Origin: a virus
Direction: 5' to 3' (one strand)
IMG/VR virus record: IMGVR_UViG_3300025102_000132
Coordinates: 1 to 33,458 of that record
Length of the DNA: 33,458 nucleotides
Shown here piece after piece: positions 1 to 8,887 of this stretch. The notes under the pieces are model-generated. The model searched no databases and was not told where the DNA came from. It saw only the letters and a program-made list of their open reading frames with translations. The translations under genes were made by a program, and so were the position numbers. The first letter of the stretch is position 1. Each line of letters starts with the position of its first letter.

Positions 1-1
1 G

Positions 2-364
2 AACATGGCGCAGGCTGATATTAACAACAAACTTAGGGCTGATATGTCTAACCAAGGTTCAGCTTTAGCAGGATCACAACAGCGATTAGCTGCAGGTAAT
101 CAGTTAGCCAACCTATCAAACTTAGGATTTGGTATGGGTCAGCAGCTACAAGGTAACCTGGCACAAGATGGCGCAATGAAGCAGGGTATTAACCAGTTAT
201 TGATTGATGCGGTTAAGAATCAGTTTAACCAGCGATCACAAGCACCATTCCAAGGTATTGGATTGCTCACTCAGGCACTTGGTGCATCGCCTGTACCTCA
301 GACATCAACAACCAGTAAACAGCCTGGATTGTTTGATTATCTAACGCTAGGAGCATCGCTGTAA
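2..364 (+). CDS. C-terminal part of a virion protein (gene split by the window ends)
   Basis: The frame is open at the left edge and ends at 364. An ATG lies at 5, but no ribosome binding site can be seen and the Gln/Asn/Leu-rich sequence reads like the tail of a longer protein. The frame at the right edge (32766-33458) stops at the end of the window without a stop codon. If the final G and the first G are the same base, the two frames join without interruption into a protein of 351 residues. It contains no recognisable catalytic motif. It lies directly upstream of two further unknown virion-type genes, overlapping the next start by one base. A structural or ejected virion protein is inferred from position only. 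Confidence 0.6.
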   Translation, partial: NMAQADINNKLRADMSNQGSALAGSQQRLAAGNQLANLSNLGFGMGQQLQGNLAQDGAMKQGINQLLIDAVKNQFNQRSQAPFQGIGLLTQALGASPVPQTSTTSKQPGLFDYLTLGASL

Positions 365-777
365 TGTACGATCCTGCGAATGATGAAGAGGAGAAGAACA
401 GGGCAATCGCGCAGAAAATGTTAATTGCCAATGAGCTTAAAAAGTTACAAGCAAATGACATGGCATCAATTACGCAAATGGCTCCGACAATTCCAAATGT
501 AACGCCTGATGTAGCACTACCTCCTCCACCACAAACGATGATGGATCAGATGCGACCCTATATGAATAGCATGGGTCAGGCCGCACAGAATTACACACAG
601 GGGTTTATTGCACCCAATGTTGACCCTGTACAGCGTGGGGGTGGTCCTATGCGACCTACCTCTATTCCAATGGCTCCCTACGGCCAAGGTTTAGTCAATC
701 GTATGGGTGAGGATACAGACAGTGAGAAGCAAGACGTAATGATGAAAATTATTAAAGCTATGATGGGAGGCGCGTAA
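364..777 (+). CDS. Hypothetical virion-region protein, Met/Pro-rich
   Basis: A 137-residue protein whose ATG overlaps the preceding stop (TAATG) and whose stop overlaps the next start, so it is translationally coupled in the late operon. Residues about 5-35 look helical and charged. The middle (about 38-105) is rich in Pro, Met, Gln and Asn and probably extended or disordered. No membrane segment or enzymatic motif is visible and I do not recognise a family. Its position between the ends-spanning virion protein and the large ejection-type proteins suggests a minor virion or ejection component. That function is inference. Confidence 0.6.
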   Translation: MYDPANDEEEKNRAIAQKMLIANELKKLQANDMASITQMAPTIPNVTPDVALPPPPQTMMDQMRPYMNSMGQAAQNYTQGFIAPNVDPVQRGGGPMRPTSIPMAPYGQGLVNRMGEDTDSEKQDVMMKIIKAMMGGA

Positions 778-1886
778 TGCAACAGAAAGAAGAACAAATG
801 GGCTTGTTGGCGCGGCTAGGCAAGGGCATACAAAATTTGCGCTCTGATCCAGAGAGAATGGCTCGATTGCAAATGGGTTTTAACACCATGCGATTAAATC
901 CTGATCCTAACATTGCGGCAAGTGCTGCCAATACGATCAAGATGGCACAGCAAAAAAGACAGTCAGGTGTAGACGCTAATTCTACTATTGCTTATCTAAA
1001 CACGATGCCTGACAACCCTTTAGCTCAACAAGCATTAAAAGCAATACAAGCTAATCCTGCAATGGCAAAAGATATTTTTAGTTCATTTTTGAGTAATCAG
1101 TTTAAACCTAGAGCAATGAGTAAAAACATCGGTTCAATACAGGTTGCACAAACAGATATGACAGTTGGTAACACGCAATTAAAGGCAGGAGATCAATACA
1201 CAATTACTTATGATCCAAATGCAAATGGTGGTTATTCAGTCACTAATTTAGGTACGTCTGCTTTAACTGAAGAACAACAAGCAACACTTGAAAGTAAAAC
1301 TGAATTAGACCTTGCAGATAGACTTGCAGATAGAAAGATAGCAACAGACTTATCTAAAGACTTATTTAAGCAATATGACTCTCTTGATAAACAAGCAGCA
1401 AGCCTTCAAGAGATTAGAAATTTAATTGCTAATGAAGGGGCGATCACAGGCCCGATACGATCTAGATTGCCAACTTTTGATGCTGCAACGCAGTCACTGC
1501 GAACTATTGCAAATCAGCTTGGTATCCAAATTATTAATTCAGCTACATTTGGCGCATTAAGTGCAACAGAATTGCGTTTAGCATTGGAAACAGGATTTCC
1601 ACAAAACTTAGGCCCTGAAGCGGCTGTTGAGTACATTGATAAAAAACTAGCAGCACAAGCTAAATTGCGAAGTGAGTTGTTAAAGAAAGTTAATAAACTG
1701 CAAAGAATGCCGTTTTCGAAATATACATCGGAGCTACAAGATGAGTTAGAGCAAGAGTCGATGGTAGCAATGCCACCTAAAAACAATCAAAAATTGAACG
1801 CGGCTGCACTTGCACAAGGAGTCACAGTAGCAGAGCTTTGGGCAGATATGAATACCGCGCAAAGACAAGCATTTATAGGTAATTAA
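777..1886 (+). CDS. Putative internal virion/ejection protein
   Basis: A 369-residue protein starting at the base shared with the upstream stop. The N-terminal 35 residues are helical and basic, followed by an Ala/Gln-rich segment. A middle part (about 115-165) has beta-like character (GNTQLKAGDQYTITYDP). Residues about 170-215 and 275-320 are rich in Leu, Lys, Glu and Gln with heptad-like spacing and may form coiled coils. No catalytic motif was seen. Its place in an overlapping set with the 659-residue protein downstream, and just upstream of the portal gene, resembles the injection-protein blocks of podoviruses. The role is inferred from context. Confidence 0.6.
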   Translation: MQQKEEQMGLLARLGKGIQNLRSDPERMARLQMGFNTMRLNPDPNIAASAANTIKMAQQKRQSGVDANSTIAYLNTMPDNPLAQQALKAIQANPAMAKDIFSSFLSNQFKPRAMSKNIGSIQVAQTDMTVGNTQLKAGDQYTITYDPNANGGYSVTNLGTSALTEEQQATLESKTELDLADRLADRKIATDLSKDLFKQYDSLDKQAASLQEIRNLIANEGAITGPIRSRLPTFDAATQSLRTIANQLGIQIINSATFGALSATELRLALETGFPQNLGPEAAVEYIDKKLAAQAKLRSELLKKVNKLQRMPFSKYTSELQDELEQESMVAMPPKNNQKLNAAALAQGVTVAELWADMNTAQRQAFIGN

Positions 1887-1887
1887 G

Positions 1888-3867
1888 ATGACTGACCAAC
1901 AAGATAGAATTCTTGAAGAAGTTATAGCCAAACGAAATAAAAAAAATGAACCTGTTGTAGAGCAACCAGAAGGTTCTTTTTTAGGTAATTTGACTCGAAC
2001 CACATTAGGTCAAGGATTACTGCTTGGCTTCGGTGATGAACTTGAGGCTGGCTTTAGAGCAGCAGCGTCAAAATTAACAAATGATCCTCAAACGTACAAA
2101 GAAATTAGAGATGGTGTGCGTGAGCAAATAAAACAATTCCAAGCGCGCAACCCTGGAACAGCAATTACCAGTGAAATTGTCGGTGGTTTGATACCTACTG
2201 CAGCGATGCTTGTTGCAACACCCTTTACAGGGGGATCAAGTGGCGCAGGGGTAGCGGCTAACACAGGTCGCATGATGGCAGGTGCAAAAAGAGCATTAAA
2301 TGCAGCGCCAGTGAGTGGAGGTGCGGCTCTTGGTTACTCAGAATCTGATGACTTGGGTGGGTTAGCCTCTGACACAATTATTGGTGGTTTAGCAGGTGTT
2401 GTTGGCGCTGAAGGGTTACGGCAAGCAGCAAAAATAGCAGGTGGAAGTTACACAAAATTTAATACTTTTATCAGGAATAAGTATGGGAATGAGTATGTTG
2501 GTCCTGTTTCTGAATACCTCAATAAACTACGGCAACGTACCGGAAAAAGTGTAGAAGAGACCATCAAAGATATTGAAGATGGTGGTGTCATGGCTGAAGA
2601 TGATGCTTTGGTTGCAAGTTTGCGTTCTATCGCAGCCGAGGGCGGTGAGGCATCTGGAGACATTAAAAGGGCTGCAAGTGCGAGGGCTGATGAAACTATG
2701 CAGATTGCAGAACAATCTGTCAAAGATGCGTTAGCACCAGATATCGAAGATGCTAATGTGTTACGTGTTCTTGGAAGGGAAAGTGACAATCTCAGAGCAT
2801 CGCAGGGCGCAAGATACGAGTCCATTTACAGTGATGCAGGACCAATACCAAAATCATTAAGTGATCGCATTGTAGGCATGATGCGTGTCAATCCTGATGT
2901 TAGAAAAATGTTTACAGAAGACTTTATGTCGGAACGATTAACTAACCCAGGACTAAAACCATTATTTAGAATGGTGCAAAAAGAAGATGGCTCAGAAACA
3001 ATGGAGCTACTGCGGCCAATCACGTTAAAAGATGCAGAGGACTTTAGACGTAACTTGCAAGAAACAGCAAGTATGATTTTTGATTCACCAAACAAAAGAA
3101 ATGCGCCAGGTTTTAACTACATTGAAGCTGAAAAAACTATTAGGTCTTTAGTTGATAGGGCTAGTCCTGCCTTGAAAAATGTACGAAGTGATTTTGCAAC
3201 ACGTGAGTCTATTGATGCAGCAATTAAGAAAGGCAGACAGATGGCTGGCAAAAGTCCTGATGAGATAGCAGTCGCAATGGACGGTATGACAGAAGAGGAA
3301 TTGAAAGGCTTTAGGGCTGGTATGCAAATCACTATACGTAAAAAGATGTTGGACAGGGGTGGTACATTTAGCGCGAGCGCTGGTGGACTTGAGGTATCAA
3401 ACAGAACACCTAACCAAGTCATGCAAACAATTTTGCCTGAAGATCAAGCTGACAATGTAATAGGTGACTTAGCAAGGGCAGGCCGTGCAGCGCAAAACAA
3501 TGTGAAAGTTAAACCTGCAGGTGCTGCAATCACGCAGTTTACAGAGGCCGCAGGAGGTGAGCGAAGTGCTGTGGGAGCAGCGGCAAATGCAAGTCGTGCC
3601 GCACAGGGTGATCTTTTTGCTGCAGCTAATTTAGTAACAGATTTAATATCAACAAAACAATTAGGTTTAGATGATCGACAAACACAAAAGGTTGTTGAGA
3701 TACTGTTTTCAAGAGACCCAGACTTAGTACGATCTGCACTTACTGACACCACTAAAATGGGTGAGTTAAATCGCAAAATTAGTCAGGTCGCACAGGCTGT
3801 TGTGCAATTGGGTGACAATGTTGCAAAACGTCAAGCACCAGGTCTTATTAACAACTTAGGCCAGTAA
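1888..3867 (+). CDS. Large internal virion/ejection-type protein
   Basis: A 659-residue protein starting one base after the previous stop. Residues about 29-60 (FLGNLTRTTLGQGLLLGFGDELEAGF in part) and 95-180 are Gly/Ala-rich and moderately hydrophobic, with GG and GA steps typical of membrane-active ejection proteins. The remainder is long, helical and charged. The family of marine phage proteins with this kind of N-terminus is usually annotated as internal virion or injection protein; that is my recollection, not a search. No lytic transglycosylase motif could be found. It is the last gene before the portal, separated from it by 57 bases, the largest gap in this part of the operon. Confidence 0.6.
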   Translation: MTDQQDRILEEVIAKRNKKNEPVVEQPEGSFLGNLTRTTLGQGLLLGFGDELEAGFRAAASKLTNDPQTYKEIRDGVREQIKQFQARNPGTAITSEIVGGLIPTAAMLVATPFTGGSSGAGVAANTGRMMAGAKRALNAAPVSGGAALGYSESDDLGGLASDTIIGGLAGVVGAEGLRQAAKIAGGSYTKFNTFIRNKYGNEYVGPVSEYLNKLRQRTGKSVEETIKDIEDGGVMAEDDALVASLRSIAAEGGEASGDIKRAASARADETMQIAEQSVKDALAPDIEDANVLRVLGRESDNLRASQGARYESIYSDAGPIPKSLSDRIVGMMRVNPDVRKMFTEDFMSERLTNPGLKPLFRMVQKEDGSETMELLRPITLKDAEDFRRNLQETASMIFDSPNKRNAPGFNYIEAEKTIRSLVDRASPALKNVRSDFATRESIDAAIKKGRQMAGKSPDEIAVAMDGMTEEELKGFRAGMQITIRKKMLDRGGTFSASAGGLEVSNRTPNQVMQTILPEDQADNVIGDLARAGRAAQNNVKVKPAGAAITQFTEAAGGERSAVGAAANASRAAQGDLFAAANLVTDLISTKQLGLDDRQTQKVVEILFSRDPDLVRSALTDTTKMGELNRKISQVAQAVVQLGDNVAKRQAPGLINNLGQ

Positions 3868-3924
3868 CCACAATAATTTACTTATAACCGTCTTAACTGG
3901 CGGTATTTCTCGTGGAAAAAATAT

Positions 3925-6012
3925 ATGGAACTCAAAAAGCTTACTGAAGACGATATCAAGTCAATTGCAGCAGATGCCGTAGAAAACGCGGAGGATTTTG
4001 TTAATTCTGAAATCGTATCTGATCGACTAAAAGCACAACGATACTACGATGGAGAGGTAGATATCGGTGAGGAGGATGGTCGCTCACAGGTCGTATCGAC
4101 CAAGATAAGAGACAAGATTCGGGCCATAAAGCCAAGCCTTATGCGCGTATTTTTAAGCACTGACAAGCCTGTAGAGTTCGCCCCAATGGGACGAGAGGAC
4201 GCACAGTTTGCAGAGCAAGCTACAAAGTATGTCAATTACAAGTTTAATCAATTGCATGGCTATAGCGTTCTATCGGATGTGTTTTCAGACTCATTGCTAA
4301 AGAAGTGTGGTGTTGTTAAGTGCTATTGGAATATAGAGAAAGAAAGCGAGACATTTGACCACCAAGACCTGCCTGATGAAGAGTTCTCGATGATTGTCAA
4401 TGATCCTCGTGTTGAGGTGATTGAGCATACTGAGACTGTCGAGATAGAGATAGATCAGATGGGTATGGAGATGCAACGCACAAGCCATAACGTCAAGGTA
4501 TCAGTTACTGAAGAATACGGTGATTTAGTTATCGAATCTGTCCCCCCAGAGGAGTTCTTTATCTCATCAGATGCTACAGGTTTAGATGATGCTTACGCTG
4601 TTGTTCACAAGCGAGAAATGCGAGTAGGTGACCTGGTTGCAATGGGCTATGACTTTGAGGTTGTCTCTGAGCTAACAGGTGATGATACGGACAACTTTGC
4701 TGATGAAGAGAGATTTGAGCGTCAGAACTTTAGCTTTGATGATGATGAGCAACCCCTAGACCCAACCATGCGTAAGGTCATTGTATCTGAGGTCTACATG
4801 AAGATTGATGCAGATGGTACTGGTGTACCTGTTATGCACAAGATACTCCTTGGTGGTAGCGGTGATGAGTTGTTAGACGTTGAGCCTTGGGGTGATCTTC
4901 CCTTTGCCTTGTTTCAGCACGACCCAGAACCGCATACTTGGGTTGGGAATTCACTTGCAGATATTCTCTTTCAAGAGCAAGACGCAGCTACAGCAATGCT
5001 CCGTGGGGTCCTTGATAACGTGGCACTAACCAACAATCCTCGAACAGAAATTGTTGAGGGTATGGTTAATATCGATGACTTCCTAAACAACGAAATTGGT
5101 GGTGTTGTTCGGACAAAAGCTGGCGGTTCTGTGCAACCTTTGACCGTACCATTTGTAGCAGGTCAAACTTTGTCTGCTGTTGAGTATTTTGACAACCAAA
5201 TTGACCATAAAACAGGCGTATCTGCCGCATCTTCAGGTCTTGATCCCAATGCACTTAGAAACACCACAGCAACGGCTGTTAATGCCACCGTACAGGGCGC
5301 TGCAAGTCAAATAGAGGTAATGGCAAGGAATCTAGCTGAAGGCGGTGTATCGCAGTTATTTAAGCTAATGATGAAGTTGACCATTGAGAACTGTGACAAG
5401 ACAGAAATGATGGCAATTGCTGGTAGTGACTATATGCCTGTTGACCCACGATCTTGGAACAAGGAGATGGATGTTACGGTCAATGTTGGCCTTGGAACTG
5501 GCAGAGAGGGTGAGCGTTTAGCAGCCCTACAGCAAGCACTTGATATGCAGGTTCAGATATTTAGTAACTATGGCATAAACAATGGTCTCGTAGGCATGAC
5601 AGAGATACGCAACACCCTAGCCGATATGTTGGCCCTGGGTGGTCTTAGAAACATTAATCGTTACTTCAAGCCAATGTCGATGGAGCAAGAGATGATGCTC
5701 CAGCAGCAGGCACAAGCGCAAGAAGGTCAGGAGCCTATGGATCAGGCGGCTGCCTATCTGCAGGCAGAGCAACTTAAAGCGCAAGCAAAGTCTCAGACGG
5801 ACATGGCAAAACTACAAATTGACGCACAAAAGGCACTTGCAAAAGATGATCGAGAGCGTGATCAGATGGACCAAGATTTGCTTGTTAAGGCGGCAGAGAT
5901 ATACGGCAAGTACCAGACCAGTGTTGATGTAGCAGGGGTCAAGCAGGCACAAGCGATGCCTAGATACCCAGCGGCCTCACCTGTCCAAGCTGTTACTGGC
6001 GGTAGATTTTGA
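3925..6012 (+). CDS. Portal protein, P22-like
   Basis: A 695-residue protein recognised as a podovirus portal. The N-terminus has the typical acidic helix, then a YYDGE segment and a region around residues 45-60 where conserved Ser, Lys and Arg residues precede IRAIKPSLMRVF. The central part (FALFQHDPEPHTWVGNSLADIL) matches the wing/stem part of this family. The C-terminal 100 residues are Gln/Ala-rich and coiled-coil-like, as in P22-type portals with a barrel. The portal forms the dodecameric DNA entry ring and docks the terminase. The start follows a weak GGA box at 3914-3916. It is unusual that the gene lies far from the terminase genes and after the tail genes. Confidence 0.9.
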   Translation: MELKKLTEDDIKSIAADAVENAEDFVNSEIVSDRLKAQRYYDGEVDIGEEDGRSQVVSTKIRDKIRAIKPSLMRVFLSTDKPVEFAPMGREDAQFAEQATKYVNYKFNQLHGYSVLSDVFSDSLLKKCGVVKCYWNIEKESETFDHQDLPDEEFSMIVNDPRVEVIEHTETVEIEIDQMGMEMQRTSHNVKVSVTEEYGDLVIESVPPEEFFISSDATGLDDAYAVVHKREMRVGDLVAMGYDFEVVSELTGDDTDNFADEERFERQNFSFDDDEQPLDPTMRKVIVSEVYMKIDADGTGVPVMHKILLGGSGDELLDVEPWGDLPFALFQHDPEPHTWVGNSLADILFQEQDAATAMLRGVLDNVALTNNPRTEIVEGMVNIDDFLNNEIGGVVRTKAGGSVQPLTVPFVAGQTLSAVEYFDNQIDHKTGVSAASSGLDPNALRNTTATAVNATVQGAASQIEVMARNLAEGGVSQLFKLMMKLTIENCDKTEMMAIAGSDYMPVDPRSWNKEMDVTVNVGLGTGREGERLAALQQALDMQVQIFSNYGINNGLVGMTEIRNTLADMLALGGLRNINRYFKPMSMEQEMMLQQQAQAQEGQEPMDQAAAYLQAEQLKAQAKSQTDMAKLQIDAQKALAKDDRERDQMDQDLLVKAAEIYGKYQTSVDVAGVKQAQAMPRYPAASPVQAVTGGRF

Positions 6013-6266
6013 ATATAAAAGAGAAGGCTCAACGGTACGACCGTTTATCAAAGGATGATGTATTTATTGAGCTTTTACAGGATGTCAGGGATGACGCAGT
6101 AAGCGTATTTCTGGAGCAGTCTCGTGATGACGAGGCGATTCACATGGCGCGCAATTTAATTGATGCGCTTAATACAATCGAGACCAAGATCAACACCATA
6201 AAAATGGCCGATCTTGTCGATGACAAAAGGAAAACAGCACCGTGGAAACGACTGAAAACAATCTAG
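6009..6266 (+). CDS. Small hypothetical protein between portal and scaffold
   Basis: An 85-residue helical, charged protein. The likely start is a TTG at 6009 that overlaps the portal stop (TTGA), so expression depends on coupling to portal translation. The next in-frame ATG (6144) would remove the conserved-looking first half. The 3' end overlaps the scaffold GTG start by 25 bases. There is no membrane segment or known motif. Genes of this size between portal and scaffold are common in marine podoviruses, but no role is established. Confidence 0.6.
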   Translation: MNIKEKAQRYDRLSKDDVFIELLQDVRDDAVSVFLEQSRDDEAIHMARNLIDALNTIETKINTIKMADLVDDKRKTAPWKRLKTI

Positions 6267-7228
6267 ATGGCAGCATTGAATCTGCTGCAGAAGCACTCCT
6301 AACGCCAACCGAAACCGAAAAAGAACCAGAAGTTGTTAAAGAGGCTCCAGCTGAAGAGGCTGAAGTTGAAGAGACAGTTGAAGAGGAAGAAGAGGTAGAG
6401 GAGCAAGAGGAGTCCGAAGAAGACGAAAACGAAGACGAAATTAACCAGGACACTGAAAACGAAGACGATGCCGTTCAGTCGGAACAGTCTTTTACTGTCA
6501 AAATTGATGGTGAGGAAAAGGCTGTAACCCTAGAAGAACTCAAGCAAGGCTTTTCGGGCCAGAAATATGTCCAAAAGGGAATGCAAGAAAACGCCCAGAT
6601 GCGTAAGCAGACTGAGGAAGTTTATAACGCCCTTTTGCAATCTCGTCAGCAGGTAACTGATTTATTTCAGAAACTGCAAAATGGAGGCGCTGCTCGTCAG
6701 CCTGTCAAACCAGACCTAGCAATGCTAGACACCGATCCAATCGGGTATGTTGAGGCAAATGCTCGTTATGAGAATGATATGGCGGCCTATCAAACTGAGA
6801 TGCAGCAATTTCAACGTATTCAGAATGAACAGCTACACGCGCAGAATTTAGCACTAGAGGCGCACCGATCGCAGGAAATGTCCAAGCTATTAGAAATCAT
6901 GCCTGATTTGAAAGACCCTGATAAGGGTAAGGTTATGAGAGAGCAGATGTTGGCGGTTGGAACCGAGTACGGTTATAGCGGAGAGGAAATCTCTGCCATT
7001 GTTGACCATAGAGCTATCCGAGTTCTGGAGGATGCTAGAAAGTATCGTGAAATCGTAGCTGGGAAGTCTAAGGCCGTTGAGAAAGCGACTCAAAAAAAGA
7101 GAACGCAACCACTTAAAGCAGGCTCGAAAAAGGCCAGTTCACAGGCTAAAGAGTTGAAGACTAAACAAAACCGATTGAAACAAACTGGCTCAATTGATGA
7201 TGCTGTTGCACTGATATTGGGTAACTAA
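6242..7228 (+). CDS. Scaffolding protein
   Basis: A 328-residue protein placed directly between portal and capsid genes, as expected for a prohead scaffold. Residues about 20-80 are extremely acidic (long Glu/Asp runs), followed by a GEEKAVTLEELKQGFSGQKYVQKGM segment in shorter pieces, then a long Gln-rich coiled-coil stretch (about 115-220), and a strongly basic C-terminus (about 275-310). An acidic N-terminus, coiled-coil middle and basic capsid-binding tail is the usual scaffold plan. The start is GTG at 6242, supported by an AAAAGGAAAA box at 6225-6234; the first in-frame ATG would lose the N-terminus. No protease motif is evident, so the scaffold probably exits rather than being self-cleaved. 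Confidence 0.8.
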   Translation: METTENNLDGSIESAAEALLTPTETEKEPEVVKEAPAEEAEVEETVEEEEEVEEQEESEEDENEDEINQDTENEDDAVQSEQSFTVKIDGEEKAVTLEELKQGFSGQKYVQKGMQENAQMRKQTEEVYNALLQSRQQVTDLFQKLQNGGAARQPVKPDLAMLDTDPIGYVEANARYENDMAAYQTEMQQFQRIQNEQLHAQNLALEAHRSQEMSKLLEIMPDLKDPDKGKVMREQMLAVGTEYGYSGEEISAIVDHRAIRVLEDARKYREIVAGKSKAVEKATQKKRTQPLKAGSKKASSQAKELKTKQNRLKQTGSIDDAVALILGN

Positions 7229-7249
7229 TTTATACTTGAGGATTTTAAA

Positions 7250-8209
7250 ATGGCACAGCCAAGTAATACTTTTGACAGCTATGATGGGGCTAATTCCATC
7301 CGCGAGGACCTTTCAGGCGTTATTGAAAGCGTGTCCCCAGAAGAGACTCCTTTTTACTCAGCTTGTAAGAAGACCAAAGCAACCAACACTTACCATGAGT
7401 GGCAGACTGACGCTCTACGCGCTGCTGGAGCAAATGCTCACATTGAAGGTGATGCAACAACTGCTGAAGCACGTACTGCAACTACTCGTCTTGGTAACTA
7501 CACGCAAATCTTTAAAAATGCTGTAGTGGTTCCTGATACAGATGCTGGCTTGACTAAAGCAGGTAAAAATTCTGAGATGGCGTACCAAATCATAAAGGTC
7601 GCTAAAGAGCAAAAGCTCGATATAGAATTAAGTCTGTTCGCTAACAACGCACAAGTAGCTGGTAATGCTACTACTGCTAGAGAGCTTGCTGGTGTCCCAA
7701 CTTGGATGACTACTAATGACAGCTTTGCTTCTGGCGATTCTGGTGCTGCTCCTAACGGTACTGGATCAAATGCACGTACAGATGATGGCACACCAAGAGC
7801 TTTCACTCAGGCGTTGTTTGATTCCATGATGCAGTCAATTTGGACTGCTGGTGGTAACCCAGACACTGTATACCTCTCGCCTTTCCAAATGAACGTAGCT
7901 CTAGGCTTTACTGGTAACAACAACCAGCGTTCACAGGTACAGGCTGGTGATCAGAAAGTTGTTAAGTCATTGGACGTTTACATTACACCTTGGGGTACGG
8001 TTGAATTCCAGCCAAGCCGATTGATTCGTGGCCGTGATGTATTTATCTGCCAGAACGATATGTGGAATGTTGCTATGCTACGTCCAACTAAGAACGTAGA
8101 ACTTGCGAAAACTGGAGATAATTCTAGTAGACAAGTAACAACAGAACTGACTCTTGTTTCTAAGAATGAGGCAGCGTCAGGAATCATCTGTGATTTAACT
8201 ACTTCTTAA
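7250..8209 (+). CDS. Major capsid protein (SU10/DUF5309-like)
   Basis: A 319-residue protein that I assign to the SU10-type major capsid family (DUF5309, HK97 fold). The evidence is the opening (NTFDSYDGANSIREDLSG), the ISPEETPF-like loop near residue 28, the YTQIFKNAVVVPDT segment near 83-96, and the C-terminal PWGTVEF...DMWNVAMLRP block. It has a clear GAGG box at 7239-7242 before the ATG, follows the scaffold after a 21-base gap, and ends 15 bases before a strong intrinsic terminator. This fits a highly expressed capsid gene. No extra decoration or protease domain is fused to it. Confidence 0.9.
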   Translation: MAQPSNTFDSYDGANSIREDLSGVIESVSPEETPFYSACKKTKATNTYHEWQTDALRAAGANAHIEGDATTAEARTATTRLGNYTQIFKNAVVVPDTDAGLTKAGKNSEMAYQIIKVAKEQKLDIELSLFANNAQVAGNATTARELAGVPTWMTTNDSFASGDSGAAPNGTGSNARTDDGTPRAFTQALFDSMMQSIWTAGGNPDTVYLSPFQMNVALGFTGNNNQRSQVQAGDQKVVKSLDVYITPWGTVEFQPSRLIRGRDVFICQNDMWNVAMLRPTKNVELAKTGDNSSRQVTTELTLVSKNEAASGIICDLTTS

Positions 8210-8224
8210 TCGTTGTAACTAAAG

Positions 8225-8254
8225 CCTCACCCTCGCAAGGGGGTGGGGTTTTTT
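8225..8254 (+). terminator. Rho-independent terminator after the capsid gene
   Basis: A ten-base stem (8225-8234 with 8239-8248, one or two G-T pairs) closes on the tetraloop GCAA and is followed by six T (8249-8254). The free T run and GC-rich stem make it a strong intrinsic terminator for the capsid message. Transcription of the lysis genes downstream therefore needs read-through, for example by the Q-type antiterminator, or a separate promoter that I could not identify. Confidence 0.85.
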
Positions 8255-8266
8255 ATTGGAGTTTTT

Positions 8267-8524
8267 ATGGCAACACCACGCAAAGGCAAGGCAAAGGTAA
8301 AGGTAACGGCATCAGGTAAAAAGGTGTCATACGGTCAGGCTGGCAAAGCAAAGGGTGGTGGCGCAAGAGTAAAACCTGGTACTTCAAAGGGCGATAGTTA
8401 TTGCGCTCGAAGTTTAGGTATCAAAAAGCGTTTGCCAAAGTCAAAACAGAACGATCCCAACACACCAAATAATTTAAGTCGTAAGCGTTGGAAATGCGCT
8501 GGGGCGAAATCGCGGAGAAAATAA
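8267..8524 (+). CDS. Small basic protein, Lys/Gly-rich
   Basis: An 85-residue protein with about a third of its residues Lys or Arg. The start is the ATG at 8267, preceded by GGAG at 8258-8261; a GTG further upstream lies inside the terminator hairpin and is rejected. Most of the protein looks disordered. The central segment GDSYCARSLGIKKRLP and the end NNLSRKRWKC look conserved and each hold a Cys. Small proteins like this follow the capsid gene in several marine phages; whether they are virion DNA-binding components is unknown. It is the first of five consecutive Lys/Arg-rich mini-genes. Confidence 0.65.
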   Translation: MATPRKGKAKVKVTASGKKVSYGQAGKAKGGGARVKPGTSKGDSYCARSLGIKKRLPKSKQNDPNTPNNLSRKRWKCAGAKSRRK

Positions 8525-8527
8525 GCC

Positions 8528-8722
8528 ATGGCAAAGGGCGTTAATCATTACAGCAGAGATGGCACTGTGCATCGTGGTGGTGTTCACAAGATGGCAAATG
8601 GAGATATCCATACTGGCGCAAGACACACTGCAAAAAGCAAAAAACTTTTTCATTTTTCTGAGTTATCAAAAACAGCGCAGACAAAAGCACGTAAGTCGCG
8701 CACTACTACAAAAAGGAGATAG
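8528..8722 (+). CDS. Small basic His/Lys-rich protein
   Basis: A 64-residue protein starting three bases after the upstream stop. The first half carries regularly placed His and Gly residues (GVNHYSRDGTVHRGGVHKM), and the end is a string of Lys, Arg and Thr. Proteins with the pattern SRDGxVHxGGxHKMxxG occur in marine phages with no assigned function, as far as I recall. It is part of the basic mini-gene run after the capsid terminator, and its own GAG-type binding site is weak, so it is probably translationally coupled to the gene before it. Confidence 0.6.
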   Translation: MAKGVNHYSRDGTVHRGGVHKMANGDIHTGARHTAKSKKLFHFSELSKTAQTKARKSRTTTKRR

Positions 8723-8724
8723 TA

Positions 8725-8802
8725 ATGGCTAAAGGTCTCTATGCCAATATCCATGCAAAACGCAAAAGAATTCAGAAGCAGAAAGCTACTGGTAAAAGGT
8801 AG
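8725..8802 (+). CDS. 25-residue basic mini-protein (first half of a split family)
   Basis: An ATG at 8725 with an excellent AAGGAG at 8713-8718 opens a frame of 25 residues that begins MAKGLYANIHAKRKRI. This motif is the N-terminal half of a small phage protein of about 50 residues that normally continues into MRKPGxKGAPT. Here a stop codon ends the frame, and the second half is encoded separately in another frame from 8808. The two reading frames are separated by five bases. It is shorter than the usual gene-calling limit. Function unknown; the composition suggests nucleic-acid binding. Confidence 0.6.
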   Translation: MAKGLYANIHAKRKRIQKQKATGKR

Positions 8803-8807
8803 AGAAG

Positions 8808-8885
8808 ATGCGTAAGCCTGGCACAAAGGGCGCTCCTACCGCGAAAGCATTTAAACAATCTAAAAAAACTGCAAAGAGGAAATAG
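8808..8885 (+). CDS. 25-residue basic mini-protein (second half of a split family)
   Basis: The frame from the ATG at 8808 gives 25 residues starting MRKPGTKGAPTAKAFKQ. This is the C-terminal half of the family whose N-terminal half is encoded at 8725-8802. The Met lies exactly where the fused relatives, as I remember them, have an internal Met. A purine-rich AGAGAAG precedes the start at 8801-8807. Size and position agree with a gene fission that kept both halves translatable. It could instead be the product of an old frameshift in a dispensable gene. Confidence 0.55.
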   Translation: MRKPGTKGAPTAKAFKQSKKTAKRK

Positions 8886-8887
8886 TT

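Noticed and set aside
2448-2825. 125-codon minus-strand frame inside the ejection-type gene
   Set aside because: No ribosome site, Ser/Leu-rich shadow composition, and the plus frame is clearly the coding one.
7236-7526. 96-codon plus-strand frame across the start of the capsid gene
   Set aside because: It lies in another frame of the clearly coding capsid gene and its sequence is Leu/Thr-rich without protein-like motifs; judged a shadow.
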